Positions 7,352-14,927 of a DNA stretch of 34,050 nucleotides are shown piece after piece. The stretch comes from Nocardiopsis xinjiangensis YIM 90004. Lineage in GTDB: Bacteria; Actinomycetota; Actinomycetes; Streptosporangiales; Streptosporangiaceae. The position numbers and the translations under genes were made by a program. Below the pieces are notes generated by a model, which was given only the letters and a program-made list of their open reading frames with translations, did no database searches and was not told the DNA's origin. Location: contig NZ_ANBE01000009.1 in assembly GCF_000341145.1 (NCBI RefSeq), positions 19,127-53,176 of the forward strand, given 5' to 3'. Each line of letters begins with the position of its first letter. Position 1 is the first letter of the stretch.

Positions 7352-8113
7352 ATGACGGAAGAAGAGCAGATTCGCCGAGCGGGCCCCTTGACCTACCGTG
7401 GGCGGGCCATTCCCACGACCACCACCGACCAGCGGCTCCTCGACCGCCGAGGGCCCACCGACTGGGTGCACACCGACCCGTGGCGGGTGCTGCGCATCCA
7501 GTCGGAGTTCGTGGAGGGTTTCGGCCTGTTGTCGGAACTGCCCTCGGCGGTGAGTGTCTTCGGTTCGGCGCGTATCGAGCCGGGCACGCGTTACTACAAC
7601 CTGGGCGTCGAGGTGGGCCACGAGCTCGCCGAGGCCGGGTACGCGACCATCACAGGCGGCGGCCCGGGGATGATGGAGGCCGCCAACAAGGGGGCCCAGG
7701 AGGGCGGCGGCCGTTCGGTCGGCCTCGGTATCGAGTTGCCCTTCGAGCAATCCCTCAACCCCTACGTCGACGTGGGGATGACCTTCCGCTACTTCTTCGT
7801 GCGCAAGACGATGTTCGTCAAGTACGCGCAGGCTTTCGTCGTGCTCCCCGGCGGGTTCGGCACCCTCGACGAACTCTTCGAGGCGATCACGCTGGTGCAG
7901 ACCAGGAAGGTGACCCGTTTCCCCGTGGTGCTGGTCGGTTCCGACTTCTGGAGCGGCCTGCGCGAATGGATCGAGGGCGCACTGTTGGAGAACGGGCTCA
8001 TCAACCCGGAGGACATGGATCTCGTGCAGCAGGTCGACGAGCCCGCCGAGGTCGTGGAGCTCATCCAGCGCACCCACAAGGACCTCGAGCGGGGGCAGGG
8101 CCAAAGCTCCTGA
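7352..8113 (+). CDS. LOG-family protein (TIGR00730), cytokinin-activating-type phosphoribohydrolase
   Basis: A 253-aa Rossmann-fold protein. Family members release the base from nucleoside 5'-monophosphates, for example N6-modified AMP; the true bacterial substrate is often unknown. The signature PGGFGTLDE occupies residues 166-174, preceded by R151-K152 in VRKTMF. The nucleotide-binding GGGPGMMEA is at about residues 105-113. The ATG at 7352 has no ribosome site. TAGCTT at 7340-7345 ends 6 bp before it, so a leaderless start is possible. Its position after dapE matches Rv1202-Rv1205. The residues before ~60 are an extension common in the long actinobacterial form. Confidence 0.9.
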   Translation: MTEEEQIRRAGPLTYRGRAIPTTTTDQRLLDRRGPTDWVHTDPWRVLRIQSEFVEGFGLLSELPSAVSVFGSARIEPGTRYYNLGVEVGHELAEAGYATITGGGPGMMEAANKGAQEGGGRSVGLGIELPFEQSLNPYVDVGMTFRYFFVRKTMFVKYAQAFVVLPGGFGTLDELFEAITLVQTRKVTRFPVVLVGSDFWSGLREWIEGALLENGLINPEDMDLVQQVDEPAEVVELIQRTHKDLERGQGQSS

Positions 8114-8171
8114 CCCGTGCGGCCGCTCTCGCCCTCCCCAGGGGAAGGGCGCTTGTGGCACGATCGTTCCC

Positions 8172-8669
8172 GTGCCTGTCTTCATCATGATCCTCATCGG
8201 GTCGGCCGTGCTCGCCGTCCTTGTCGGCGTCGTCTACGTCGTACTCGGCAAGGGCGGTCAGCTCGCCCGATACGAGGCGGACTTCCCCCCACTCGACCTG
8301 CCCGAGGACCGACCCGTGCGGTCCTTCGAGCTCGGCCGCCTGATGGTCCCCCTGTCGCTGTGGGGTTACCACGTGCGTGCGGTCGACGAACTCCTGGTGC
8401 GCCTGACCGGGACCCTCAAGGAGCGCGAGGAGCACATCGCCGACCTCGAGTGGCGCCTGTCCCGCCTCGATCCCTCCTACGTCCCGGAGGGCATCGGACC
8501 GGACGCGGGAACGCGGGTTCCCGGCGACCCGGGGCCGACGGTCGGTGAGGACCGTTCCTCCCCGCGCGAAACATGCTCCGAGGGTGAGACCACAGACACT
8601 TCCGGGGAAGCCGGACGGGCGGCGCAGGAGACGTCGGTGGGCAGCGGAAACCGAGGCCACGGCGCCTGA
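8172..8669 (+). CDS. DivIVA-domain-like membrane protein
   Basis: A 165-aa protein with one N-terminal membrane helix (residues ~3-24), then a short region with ELGRLMVPLSLWGYHVRAVDELL. This is the pattern of the small actinobacterial DivIVA-domain membrane proteins (Rv1209-like) found near LOG-family genes. A short coiled-coil stretch (LTGTLKEREEHIADLEWRL) follows. The last ~55 residues are low-complexity Gly/Thr/Glu and probably disordered. GTG 8172 is the first start after an upstream G/C-rich hairpin-like sequence; no clear ribosome site is seen. A role in polar growth or envelope placement is plausible but inferred from family. Confidence 0.8.
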   Translation: MPVFIMILIGSAVLAVLVGVVYVVLGKGGQLARYEADFPPLDLPEDRPVRSFELGRLMVPLSLWGYHVRAVDELLVRLTGTLKEREEHIADLEWRLSRLDPSYVPEGIGPDAGTRVPGDPGPTVGEDRSSPRETCSEGETTDTSGEAGRAAQETSVGSGNRGHGA

Positions 8670-8706
8670 GGGGCGTTCCGGGAGCAACACTCGGACAGAA
8701 CGCTCA

Positions 8707-8722
8707 TGTGTCGTGTATCACA
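8707..8722. promoter_or_regulatory. CRP/GlxR-like binding site
   Basis: TGTGT-CGTGTA-TCACA matches the CRP-family consensus TGTGA-N6-TCACA at 9 of 10 fixed positions. It lies 117 bp before the preferred start of the 196-aa membrane protein, upstream of a TATTGT box (about 8765). Regulation by a cAMP-binding protein is inference. Confidence 0.4.
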
Positions 8723-8838
8723 TTCAACCCGGCCTTCTCGGGTGATGCTTCGCGGAACTGTGCTCTATTGTCGCTTGCTGTACATGCGTCTCCCCGCCCC
8801 TCCTGCGGACGGGGACCCTTTGGGTGAGGATGGCGAGG

Positions 8839-9429
8839 ATGGACACAGCAGCCGAGCTCGGACCGGGCCCCGACGGTGAGCACGGTGCGGAGGCTTCCGC
8901 TTCGCCCGTGCGCCGGATGTCCCTGTGGCCGCCGCCGCGCTCGAGCCGGCACACCGGCCGACGCCGCCGCAAGATCACGATCACGGCCGTGGTCCTGGTG
9001 CTCCTGCTGTCGCTCGGTGCGGGCGGCTACGCACTCTGGGCCTCCGTGCTCGACGAGACGGCCGCCCCCTCCGGCGACAACGACGCACCCGTCTCCGCTT
9101 TCGAGGGTTCCTGGTCGGGCCAGATGCGGCAGGTCGACACCGACGGCACCCCCGTCGCCGAGTGGGACGCCCAGGTGCGCATCGAGGAGGACGCCGAGCG
9201 CGGCAGCACCGCCTGGACCACCTTCAGCTGTTCGGGCACGCTCGAACTCAGCGCCCGCGACGGCGACCGGCTGGTCTACGCCTACACCGAGACCTCCGAC
9301 CCGCAGGACCGTTGCGTCGACGACTCCGAGTTGACGGTCTGGCCGAACGAGGGCGGCGGACTCGACAGCGAATGGGCCTCCGTCACCGACGACGGGACCC
9401 GCATGGTCTCCACCGGGGTCCTCGAGTAG
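8839..9429 (+). CDS. Membrane-anchored protein of unknown function
   Basis: Start candidates are GTG 8824, ATG 8830 and ATG 8839. The last is preferred because GGTGAGG ends 9 bp before it. The 196-aa product has a ~60-residue basic, Pro-rich cytoplasmic part, one membrane helix (VLVLLLSLGAGGYALWAS) and an outer domain of ~130 residues. The outer part (FEGSWSGQMRQVDTDG, later FSCSGTLELSARDGDRLVY) suggests a beta-barrel-like domain resembling sensor domains attached to actinobacterial Ser/Thr kinases, but no kinase is present. C-x-n-C spacing could allow one disulfide. No firm family is recognised. A hairpin follows the stop immediately. Confidence 0.75.
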   Translation: MDTAAELGPGPDGEHGAEASASPVRRMSLWPPPRSSRHTGRRRRKITITAVVLVLLLSLGAGGYALWASVLDETAAPSGDNDAPVSAFEGSWSGQMRQVDTDGTPVAEWDAQVRIEEDAERGSTAWTTFSCSGTLELSARDGDRLVYAYTETSDPQDRCVDDSELTVWPNEGGGLDSEWASVTDDGTRMVSTGVLE

Positions 9430-9451
9430 GGGGCGGTGCATCCGCCGCCCC
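9430..9451 (+). terminator. Hairpin directly after the 196-aa membrane protein gene
   Basis: GGGGCGG (9430-9436) pairs with CCGCCCC (9445-9451) immediately behind the TAG stop. The remaining gap to 9716 holds a GATAAT box near 9566 that could be the -10 of the DUF3117 gene, but no matching -35. Nothing else was seen in this 287-bp gap. Confidence 0.6.
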
Positions 9452-9716
9452 TCCGGTTGCGGCCGGTGCCGATATAACCTTACTGATCGACGATTCTTCG
9501 TTGGTGGGCGTCCGTGGGGGGCGATCCGGCCGTCGTCCGGCGCACATCCAGGGATCAACGTCCGAGATAATGGTCGAAGAGTGATTCACGTCCCTTGAGT
9601 CGCATGGGCGTGGGCACACGTAGCCGGCCCGGGGCTCCGGAGCCGAGACGCAGCAGCGGATCGGCATCGGCCCAGTGGCCCGGCCACCCGCGAGGAACAC
9701 CAGAAAGGGGAATGGC

Positions 9717-9884
9717 ATGGCGGCCATGAAGCCGAGGACCAGCGACGGGCCTATGGAGGTCACCAAGGAGGGTCGCGGCATCATCATGCGCGTCCCGCTC
9801 GAGGGTGGTGGCCGCCTGGTCGTGGAGCTCACGCCCGACGAAGCCAACCAGCTCCGTGACGAACTCCAGGGTGTCGTCGGCTGA
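9717..9884 (+). CDS. DUF3117 family small protein
   Basis: A 55-aa protein highly conserved in actinomycetes (Rv1211 in M. tuberculosis). The family signature is visible: MAAMKPRTSDGP, then EVTKEGRGIIMRVPLEGGGR and VVELTPDEA. The ATG at 9717 follows AAAGGGGA at a 6-bp spacing and gives the exact family N-terminus; an ATG at 9712 is out of frame. Function is unknown. It is probably a compact beta-rich domain. pepA follows after 53 bp on the same strand. Confidence 0.95.
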   Translation: MAAMKPRTSDGPMEVTKEGRGIIMRVPLEGGGRLVVELTPDEANQLRDELQGVVG

Positions 9885-9937
9885 CCCGGCGCATCCGCAT
9901 CCCCCGTAACCCCCGAGGTACACACCTCCGACCCTGA

Positions 9938-11434
9938 GTGAACGATTGTGAGCGGCCTGTGCCATTCGCCACGGAGATCAGCCCGGTTCCGGGCACTCTC
10001 ACCGAATCCACCGCGGACCTGCTGGTCCTGCCCGTGACGAAGGAGGACGGCTCTCCCTCCGGGGCTGTCGACGGCGGTCTCACCGCGGTTCTCCCGGCAC
10101 CGCTCACCGAACTGATCGCTCACTACGAGCTCACCGGCGGGGCCGGCGAACTCTCCCAGTTCCCGGTCCGGCGCGAGGCCGGACTGGCCCGTCTGGCACT
10201 TCTGGGGGTCGGATCGGGCACACCCGACGACCTCCGGAAGGCCGGGTCCGCGATCGCGCGTGCCGCGCGCGGCAAGCAGCGTGTGGCGCTGGCCTGGCCG
10301 GAACTGTCCCCCGAGGCCGCCACCGCCTTCGCCGAGGGCGCTCTGCTGGCCTCCTACACCTTCACCCTGAAGTCCGGTGAGAGCCCAGAGGACAAGCGTC
10401 CCGCGCCCGCGATCGACCTCGTCGGCGACGCTCCCGCGGAAGCCGTGGAGCGCGGCACGCGCCTGGCAGCCGCCACCGCCCTGGCGCGCGACCTCATCAA
10501 CACTCCCTCGCGCACCAAGACCCCGGTGTGGATGGCCGAGCAAGCCGGCGAGATCGCCCGCAACGGCGGGCTGACCGCGCGGGTCTGGGGCGAGGAGGAG
10601 CTGCGTGACGCCGGTTTCGGCGCCATCCTCGGTGTCGGCCAGGCCTCCGCGTGTCCGCCGCGCCTGGTCGAGCTCTCCTACACCCCCGAGAACCCGACGG
10701 CGCACGTGGCACTGGTGGGCAAGGGCATCACGTTCGACACCGGCGGCCTGTCGTTGAAGCCGAACGACAACATGAAGCTCATGAAGACCGACATGAGCGG
10801 TTCGGCGATCGTCCTGGGCGTGCTCTCGGCGCTGCGGGACGTGGGCAGCAACGTGCGGGTGACCGGGCTGCTCGCCCTGGCGGAGAACTCCTTCTCCGGT
10901 GACGCCACACGCATCGGCGACGTGCTCACCACCTACACCGGCACCACCGTCGAGGTCCTCAACAGCGACGCCGAGGGACGCCTGGTCCTGGCCGACGCCA
11001 TGGGATACGCCGCCACCGAGCTCGAGCCCGACATCATCGTGGACGTGGCCACCCTGACCGGCGCGGCCAAACTCGCCCTGGGGACCGGGATCGGCGCGCT
11101 CTACAGCACCGACGACGGCCTGGCCACCGATCTGGAACAGGCATCGAAGGACTCCGGTGAGCCGCTCTGGCGGATGCCGCTGACCGAGGAGTACACCGAG
11201 ACCACCCGGTCCCGGGTGGCCGACCTGGCCAACATCGGCACCAGGGGCACCGATTTCGGTCCGGCCGGGGCCACCGACGCCGCCCTGTTCCTGCGTGAAT
11301 TCACCGGCGGTCTGCCCTGGGCCCACCTGGACATCGCCGGACCGGGCCGCTCGATGAAGGAGTCCGGTCTGTTCAGCAAGGGCGGGACCGCCTTCACCAC
11401 GCGTACGCTGCTGCGCTGGCTGGCCGGGGATTAG
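9938..11434 (+). CDS. pepA: Leucyl aminopeptidase (M17)
   Basis: A 498-aa cytoplasmic aminopeptidase using two metal ions, which trims N-terminal residues from peptides. Metal and catalytic residues are visible: K262 and D267 in VGKGITFDTGG, and D344, E346 and R348 in the M17 hallmark NSDAEGRLVLAD. The N-terminal macro-like domain spans ~1-165. The start is uncertain: GTG 9938 has no ribosome site, and GTG 9959 is an alternative seven codons downstream. Length is usual for the family. It converges with the tandem GNAT gene across a perfect 14-bp hairpin. Confidence 0.95.
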   Translation: MNDCERPVPFATEISPVPGTLTESTADLLVLPVTKEDGSPSGAVDGGLTAVLPAPLTELIAHYELTGGAGELSQFPVRREAGLARLALLGVGSGTPDDLRKAGSAIARAARGKQRVALAWPELSPEAATAFAEGALLASYTFTLKSGESPEDKRPAPAIDLVGDAPAEAVERGTRLAAATALARDLINTPSRTKTPVWMAEQAGEIARNGGLTARVWGEEELRDAGFGAILGVGQASACPPRLVELSYTPENPTAHVALVGKGITFDTGGLSLKPNDNMKLMKTDMSGSAIVLGVLSALRDVGSNVRVTGLLALAENSFSGDATRIGDVLTTYTGTTVEVLNSDAEGRLVLADAMGYAATELEPDIIVDVATLTGAAKLALGTGIGALYSTDDGLATDLEQASKDSGEPLWRMPLTEEYTETTRSRVADLANIGTRGTDFGPAGATDAALFLREFTGGLPWAHLDIAGPGRSMKESGLFSKGGTAFTTRTLLRWLAGD

Positions 11435-11449
11435 CAGCACCACGGTCCC

Positions 11450-11486
11450 CGGGCGCCCCGCCGGTACCGAGTCGGCGGGGCGCCCG
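11450..11486. terminator. Bidirectional terminator between pepA and the GNAT gene
   Basis: A perfect 14-bp stem, CGGGCGCCCCGCCG (11450-11463) with its complement at 11473-11486, and a 9-nt loop. It lies between two convergent stop codons and can serve both strands. Confidence 0.8.
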
Positions 11487-11496
11487 CACGTCGGGG

Positions 11497-12555
11497 TCAG
11501 GCCCCCTGGAGGGTGCGCTCCAGGGCGAAGGTCCGCTCGACCGGACGGAACCCGAGGTCGGCGGCGGTCTCGCGGGCCGCGGTGTCCTCCGGGTCGGTCC
11601 GGGCACGCACACGCTCCCGTTCGGGGAAGGCGCGGGCCAGTTCGGTGAGGTTGCGCAGCCACAGCCGGCTGCCCAGGCCCCGGCCGCGGTGCTCGGGCAA
11701 CACGAGTGTCCCGGCCTGGTCGGCGGCCCCGGAACCGGGCAACAGGACCAGCTCGCTCAGACCGACCGCCGTTCCCGAGGTGTCGAGGGCGACCGACACC
11801 AGGGAGCGCACACCCTCCTCGGCCCGCCGGGCCTCCGCCAGGCGCACACGTTCGGCGTAGTCCTCCACGGCGGGTGAGTCGTCGCCGTCCGCCTGGCCGT
11901 CCTCGTCGCCGTGGGCCCGGCCGTGGCCCAGGGCCTGGCGCAGGCGGGAGCAGGGTCCCATCAGGTCGTCGGGGCACTCGTCCTGCCAGCCGGTCACCTC
12001 GGGCTCGCCCTCACCCGGGCGTACACGCTCGCGCAGGAGGGCGTCGACGGCCGGCGGCAGCGGCAGCTCCAGGACGTGCAGGTCCTCGGCGCCGACGACC
12101 TCGAACCCATGGGCGAGGGCGAAACCGCCGCCGGGTCCGGCGGCCAGGTCCTGGTCCGGCCCGGAGGAGATCTCGACGACCTGGGTGGTGCGGCCCAGGT
12201 CCGAGCCGACCGTCTCGGCGGTCCGCAGCAACGCGGTGCCGTGCCCGCGCCGCCGGGCCCGGGGCAGGACCGCGATGTCGACCTCGACGGTGTCGGATTC
12301 GGCCTCCTCGTCGTACTCCAAGAGCAGCGCGCCCACGGGCGTGCCGTCCTCCTCCAGCGCCACGAAGGCCAGGGCGTGCCCGCCGGAGCCGTCCGGTCTC
12401 AGGGCCTCGCGCATGTCCTCCAGCGGCAGCACCGCCTCCTCTGCGTCCTCGGCGCCGTCTTCGTCCAGCGCTCGGCACAGGACCTCGTACCAGGCCGTCA
12501 GCGAGGCCTCCTCGGTCGGGTCCACACGCCGGACACGGGTCGTCTGTGCACTCAA
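11497..12555 (-). CDS. Tandem GNAT acetyltransferase
   Basis: A 352-aa protein with two GNAT domains (about 8-165 and 225-350). The first acetyl-CoA loop is LPRARRRGHGTALL, and the second LPEHRGRGLGSRLW is closer to the RxxGxG/A consensus. The domains are joined by a polar, Asp/Gly/His-rich segment (~190-225). The start codon appears to be TTG 12555, with GGAAGG eight bases upstream; no ATG or GTG fits better. The arrangement recalls mycothiol synthase-like tandem GNATs, but mycothiol synthase is not implied. The substrate is unknown. It lies downstream of the O-methyltransferase gene on the same strand, 158 bp away. Confidence 0.85.
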   Translation of the reverse strand: MSAQTTRVRRVDPTEEASLTAWYEVLCRALDEDGAEDAEEAVLPLEDMREALRPDGSGGHALAFVALEEDGTPVGALLLEYDEEAESDTVEVDIAVLPRARRRGHGTALLRTAETVGSDLGRTTQVVEISSGPDQDLAAGPGGGFALAHGFEVVGAEDLHVLELPLPPAVDALLRERVRPGEGEPEVTGWQDECPDDLMGPCSRLRQALGHGRAHGDEDGQADGDDSPAVEDYAERVRLAEARRAEEGVRSLVSVALDTSGTAVGLSELVLLPGSGAADQAGTLVLPEHRGRGLGSRLWLRNLTELARAFPERERVRARTDPEDTAARETAADLGFRPVERTFALERTLQGA

Positions 12556-12713
12556 TCGGGAGCCTTCCGTTCGGGGATCGGTCGGGGACCGGCCCGAACG
12601 TAGCGGACCGGGCCCCTGTTCCGCGCGTTTTTCGGCTACCGGTCCCGGGCCGACCGCCGGCGCCCCCGGAGGAGGAACCGGAACGGGGTCGGGTCAGGGG
12701 CCGGGAACAGCGC

Positions 12714-13349
12714 TCAGGAACGGATCGCTGCGAGCAGCCCCGGGCCCACCGGCAGCAACAGCGCCACCATGCTCTCGTCCTCGCGCACCATCCGGATCAC
12801 CTCGCGCACCGCTGTCTCACCCGGGTCGGGTGCGCGCAGAGGGCCGTCCGGCTCGGGGGAGGCCGCCATCGCGTTGTGGAAGACCACCAGACCGTTCGGG
12901 CGCAGCAACCGCCGTGCCTCCTCCAGGTAGAAGGGGTAGGAGACCGCGTCCGCGTCGATCAGGACCAGGTCGTAACCGCCGTCGGTGAGCCGGGGCAGTA
13001 CCTCGCTCGCCGCTCCGCGGATGAGTCGTGCCCGGCCCGCGCCCGCACCCGCACGGGAGAACAGGCCGCGTGCGAAGTCCTGGTGGGCGCCGTTGACGTC
13101 GACCGTGGTGAGGATCCCTTCCGGCGCCATCCCGCGCAACAGCCACAGACCCGACGTCCCGCACCCGGTCCCGACCTCCACGACCGAATGGGCACGGGTG
13201 GCCGCGGCCAGGAACCGCAGCGCGGAGCCCGCCGCCGTGTCCACCGGGGCGGCCCCCGAGCGGACACCGGCCTCGTGGGCCTCGGCGAGGACCGGGTCCT
13301 CCAAGGCGTCCTGTTCGAACCTCGTCTGCTCGGTCCTGGCCCAGCTCAT
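12714..13349 (-). CDS. Class I SAM-dependent O-methyltransferase
   Basis: A 211-aa methyltransferase of the caffeoyl-CoA/catechol O-methyltransferase type. The SAM-binding loop is VEVGTGCGTSGLWL (~57-70). The acidic ribose-binding residue lies in TTVDVN, and the metal/active-site region LVLIDADAVSYPFY follows. The segment VVFHNAMAA replaces the usual DN metal pair with HN, so metal dependence is uncertain. ATG 13349 has GGAGGAG 12 bp upstream. It is divergent from sigE exactly as Rv1220c is from Rv1221 in M. tuberculosis, so a shared regulatory region is likely. The substrate is unknown. Confidence 0.9.
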   Translation of the reverse strand: MSWARTEQTRFEQDALEDPVLAEAHEAGVRSGAAPVDTAAGSALRFLAAATRAHSVVEVGTGCGTSGLWLLRGMAPEGILTTVDVNGAHQDFARGLFSRAGAGAGRARLIRGAASEVLPRLTDGGYDLVLIDADAVSYPFYLEEARRLLRPNGLVVFHNAMAASPEPDGPLRAPDPGETAVREVIRMVREDESMVALLLPVGPGLLAAIRS

Positions 13350-13524
13350 GTGGATCGTGCTCTCCTCCGGCGTGGTGATGACGGCCTCCCACTGTGGTGG
13401 TGCGGGTGTCGGTCCAGGGCGATGACCAGGAAGAGGTCACTCACCGTAGGATGAAGATGGCCGCCAGGTCACGTCCCAGGCAAAAGACTAGCCTGAACCG
13501 GAGCGAACTCCGAGTGTGACCGCG

Positions 13525-13551
13525 GGAACTTATCAGGCGTCCCTGAGCGTT
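13525..13551 (+). promoter_or_regulatory. Candidate ECF-sigma promoter upstream of sigE
   Basis: GGAAC (13525-13529) and GTT within GCGTTG (13549-13551) are 19 bp apart, within the range of mycobacterial SigE/SigH-type promoters (GGAAY about 18-20 bp from cGTT). It lies 94 bp before the preferred sigE start, which suggests autoregulation. The rest of the 295-bp divergent gap (13350-13644) shows only an imperfect dyad around 13498-13513. Confidence 0.45.
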
Positions 13552-13644
13552 GGAACGGAATGAACGTACGTTGATTGCGACCAATGCCCAACTCCCCCGA
13601 CCAGCCTCTCCTGAGGGTGGGTCGACCCGATGAAGGGAGCAGCG

Positions 13645-14253
13645 GTGCCCGAGACCGGCCCTGCCGTGGACTTCGAGCCATGGGAGCCCCCGAGCTGGGA
13701 CGAGGTCGTCCGAAACCACTCCCCGCGCGTGTATCGGCTGGCCTACCGTCTCACCGGTAACAAACACGACGCCGAGGACCTGACCCAGGACGTCTTCATC
13801 CGGGTCTTTCGCTCCCTGGCCAACTACACCCCGGGCACCTTCGAGGGCTGGCTCCACCGCATCACGACCAACCTTTTCCTCGACGGTGCGCGCCGCAAGG
13901 CCCGTATCCGGTTCGAGGGGCTGGCCGAGAACGCGGACGAACGTCTGGAGGGCCGTGAGCCCTCACCCGCCCAGCGCTACCACGACCGGCACTTCGACGC
14001 CGACGTGCAGGGCGCGCTGGATGCCCTGCCCGCCGAGTTCCGCGCACCCGTGGTGCTGTGCGACATCGAAGGCCTCTCCTACGAGGAGATCGCCGCCACA
14101 CTCGGCGTCAAGCTCGGGACCGTCCGCAGCAGGATCCACCGCGGCCGTGCGCAGCTGCGCCGCGCCCTGGAGCACCGGCGGTCGCTCGCCGCGCAGGCCG
14201 AGCGTGAGCAGGATCTGGACGGGGCGAACGTGAATCAGGGGGAGGCGCCGTGA
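13645..14253 (+). CDS. sigE: ECF RNA polymerase sigma factor SigE
   Basis: GTG 13645 is preferred over ATG 13630: AAGGGAG ends 5 bp before it, while the ATG has no ribosome site. The 202-aa protein has region 2 ([20 protein letters not shown] and [10 protein letters not shown]) and region 4 ([19 protein letters not shown], then [18 protein letters not shown]), with no region 3, as expected for ECF factors. It directs polymerase to envelope-stress promoters. The stop overlaps the anti-sigma start by GTGA, and the O-methyltransferase is divergent, both as in the mycobacterial sigE locus. The short basic/acidic C-terminal tail is not conserved. Confidence 0.93.
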   Translation: MPETGPAVDFEPWEPPSWDEVVRNHSPRVYRLAYRLTGNKHDAEDLTQDVFIRVFRSLANYTPGTFEGWLHRITTNLFLDGARRKARIRFEGLAENADERLEGREPSPAQRYHDRHFDADVQGALDALPAEFRAPVVLCDIEGLSYEEIAATLGVKLGTVRSRIHRGRAQLRRALEHRRSLAAQAEREQDLDGANVNQGEAP

Positions 14254-14927
14254 GCAGCGAGCACCTGGGTGAGCGTCTGTCCGCGCTCGTCGACGGTGAG
14301 CTCGGACCCGACGAGCACGAGCGCGCGCTCATCCATCTGGCCAAGTGCGAGCCCTGCCGTTTCGAGGCCGACATGACCCGGCGCCTCAAAAGCCGCCTGC
14401 ACGGCTTGGGCGAGCCCGAACCCGACCTCGACTTCATGGGGCGCCTGTCCTCCTTGGACGGACGCTCCGGACAGGACGGGCCGAACCCTTTCGCCCCTCC
14501 CCTCGGCGGCGGGTTCGGGGCCGGTCCCCCTCTGGGGTCCTCCCGTCCCCTCGGCGGTTTTCCCGGCGACCCGGATGGCCCGGGCGGCGAACCGCTCGCC
14601 GCGAACACCCCGGGGACCGCGGCACCCGGGGAGCCCCCGACGGCGGCGGAGGAACGCGGTGAGCGCGGCCGGTCGGAGTTTCTCGCCCAGCTGCTGACAC
14701 CCTTCCCCGGCGGCAGGTACGCCGTGGCCGGGGCGGCCGTGGTCACCGCACTGCTGGGCACCGCCTTCGTGGCCGGAGGTGAGGCCGAGGACACCCCCGT
14801 GGTCGAGCCGCGGCTCGCGGACTTCGCCGTCGAGCACGCTGTCACCAGCCGTCACATCCCTGTCGAGACTTCGCCCGAGGCTCAAGAGACCCGGGCCGAG
14901 GCCGGAGCGGAGCAGGCGGGCCGGTGA
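14250..14927 (+). CDS. rseA: Zinc-binding anti-sigma factor (RseA-type) with membrane helix
   Basis: A 225-aa protein. The N-terminal ZAS domain carries H29-x3-C33-x2-C36 (HLAKCEPC), the motif that binds zinc and wraps ECF sigma factors. A Gly/Pro-rich linker (~72-135) leads to one membrane helix at ~157-177, followed by a ~48-residue outer tail. It should hold SigE inactive at the membrane until released by stress. GTG 14250 overlaps the sigE stop (GTGA), so translation is coupled. The mycobacterial RseA is soluble as far as I recall. The membrane helix here and the RseB-like gene that follows suggest control by regulated proteolysis instead. Confidence 0.88.
   Translation: MSSEHLGERLSALVDGELGPDEHERALIHLAKCEPCRFEADMTRRLKSRLHGLGEPEPDLDFMGRLSSLDGRSGQDGPNPFAPPLGGGFGAGPPLGSSRPLGGFPGDPDGPGGEPLAANTPGTAAPGEPPTAAEERGERGRSEFLAQLLTPFPGGRYAVAGAAVVTALLGTAFVAGGEAEDTPVVEPRLADFAVEHAVTSRHIPVETSPEAQETRAEAGAEQAGR

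Noticed and set aside
9383..11977. An 864-codon open frame on the minus strand
   Set aside because: It is antisense to DUF3117 and pepA, is rich in Arg/Gly/Pro, and has no family motif. Long antisense frames are common in high-GC DNA.
11706..13454. A 582-codon open frame on the plus strand
   Set aside because: It runs antisense to the GNAT and methyltransferase genes, and its product is a Pro/Arg-rich string without recognisable domains.
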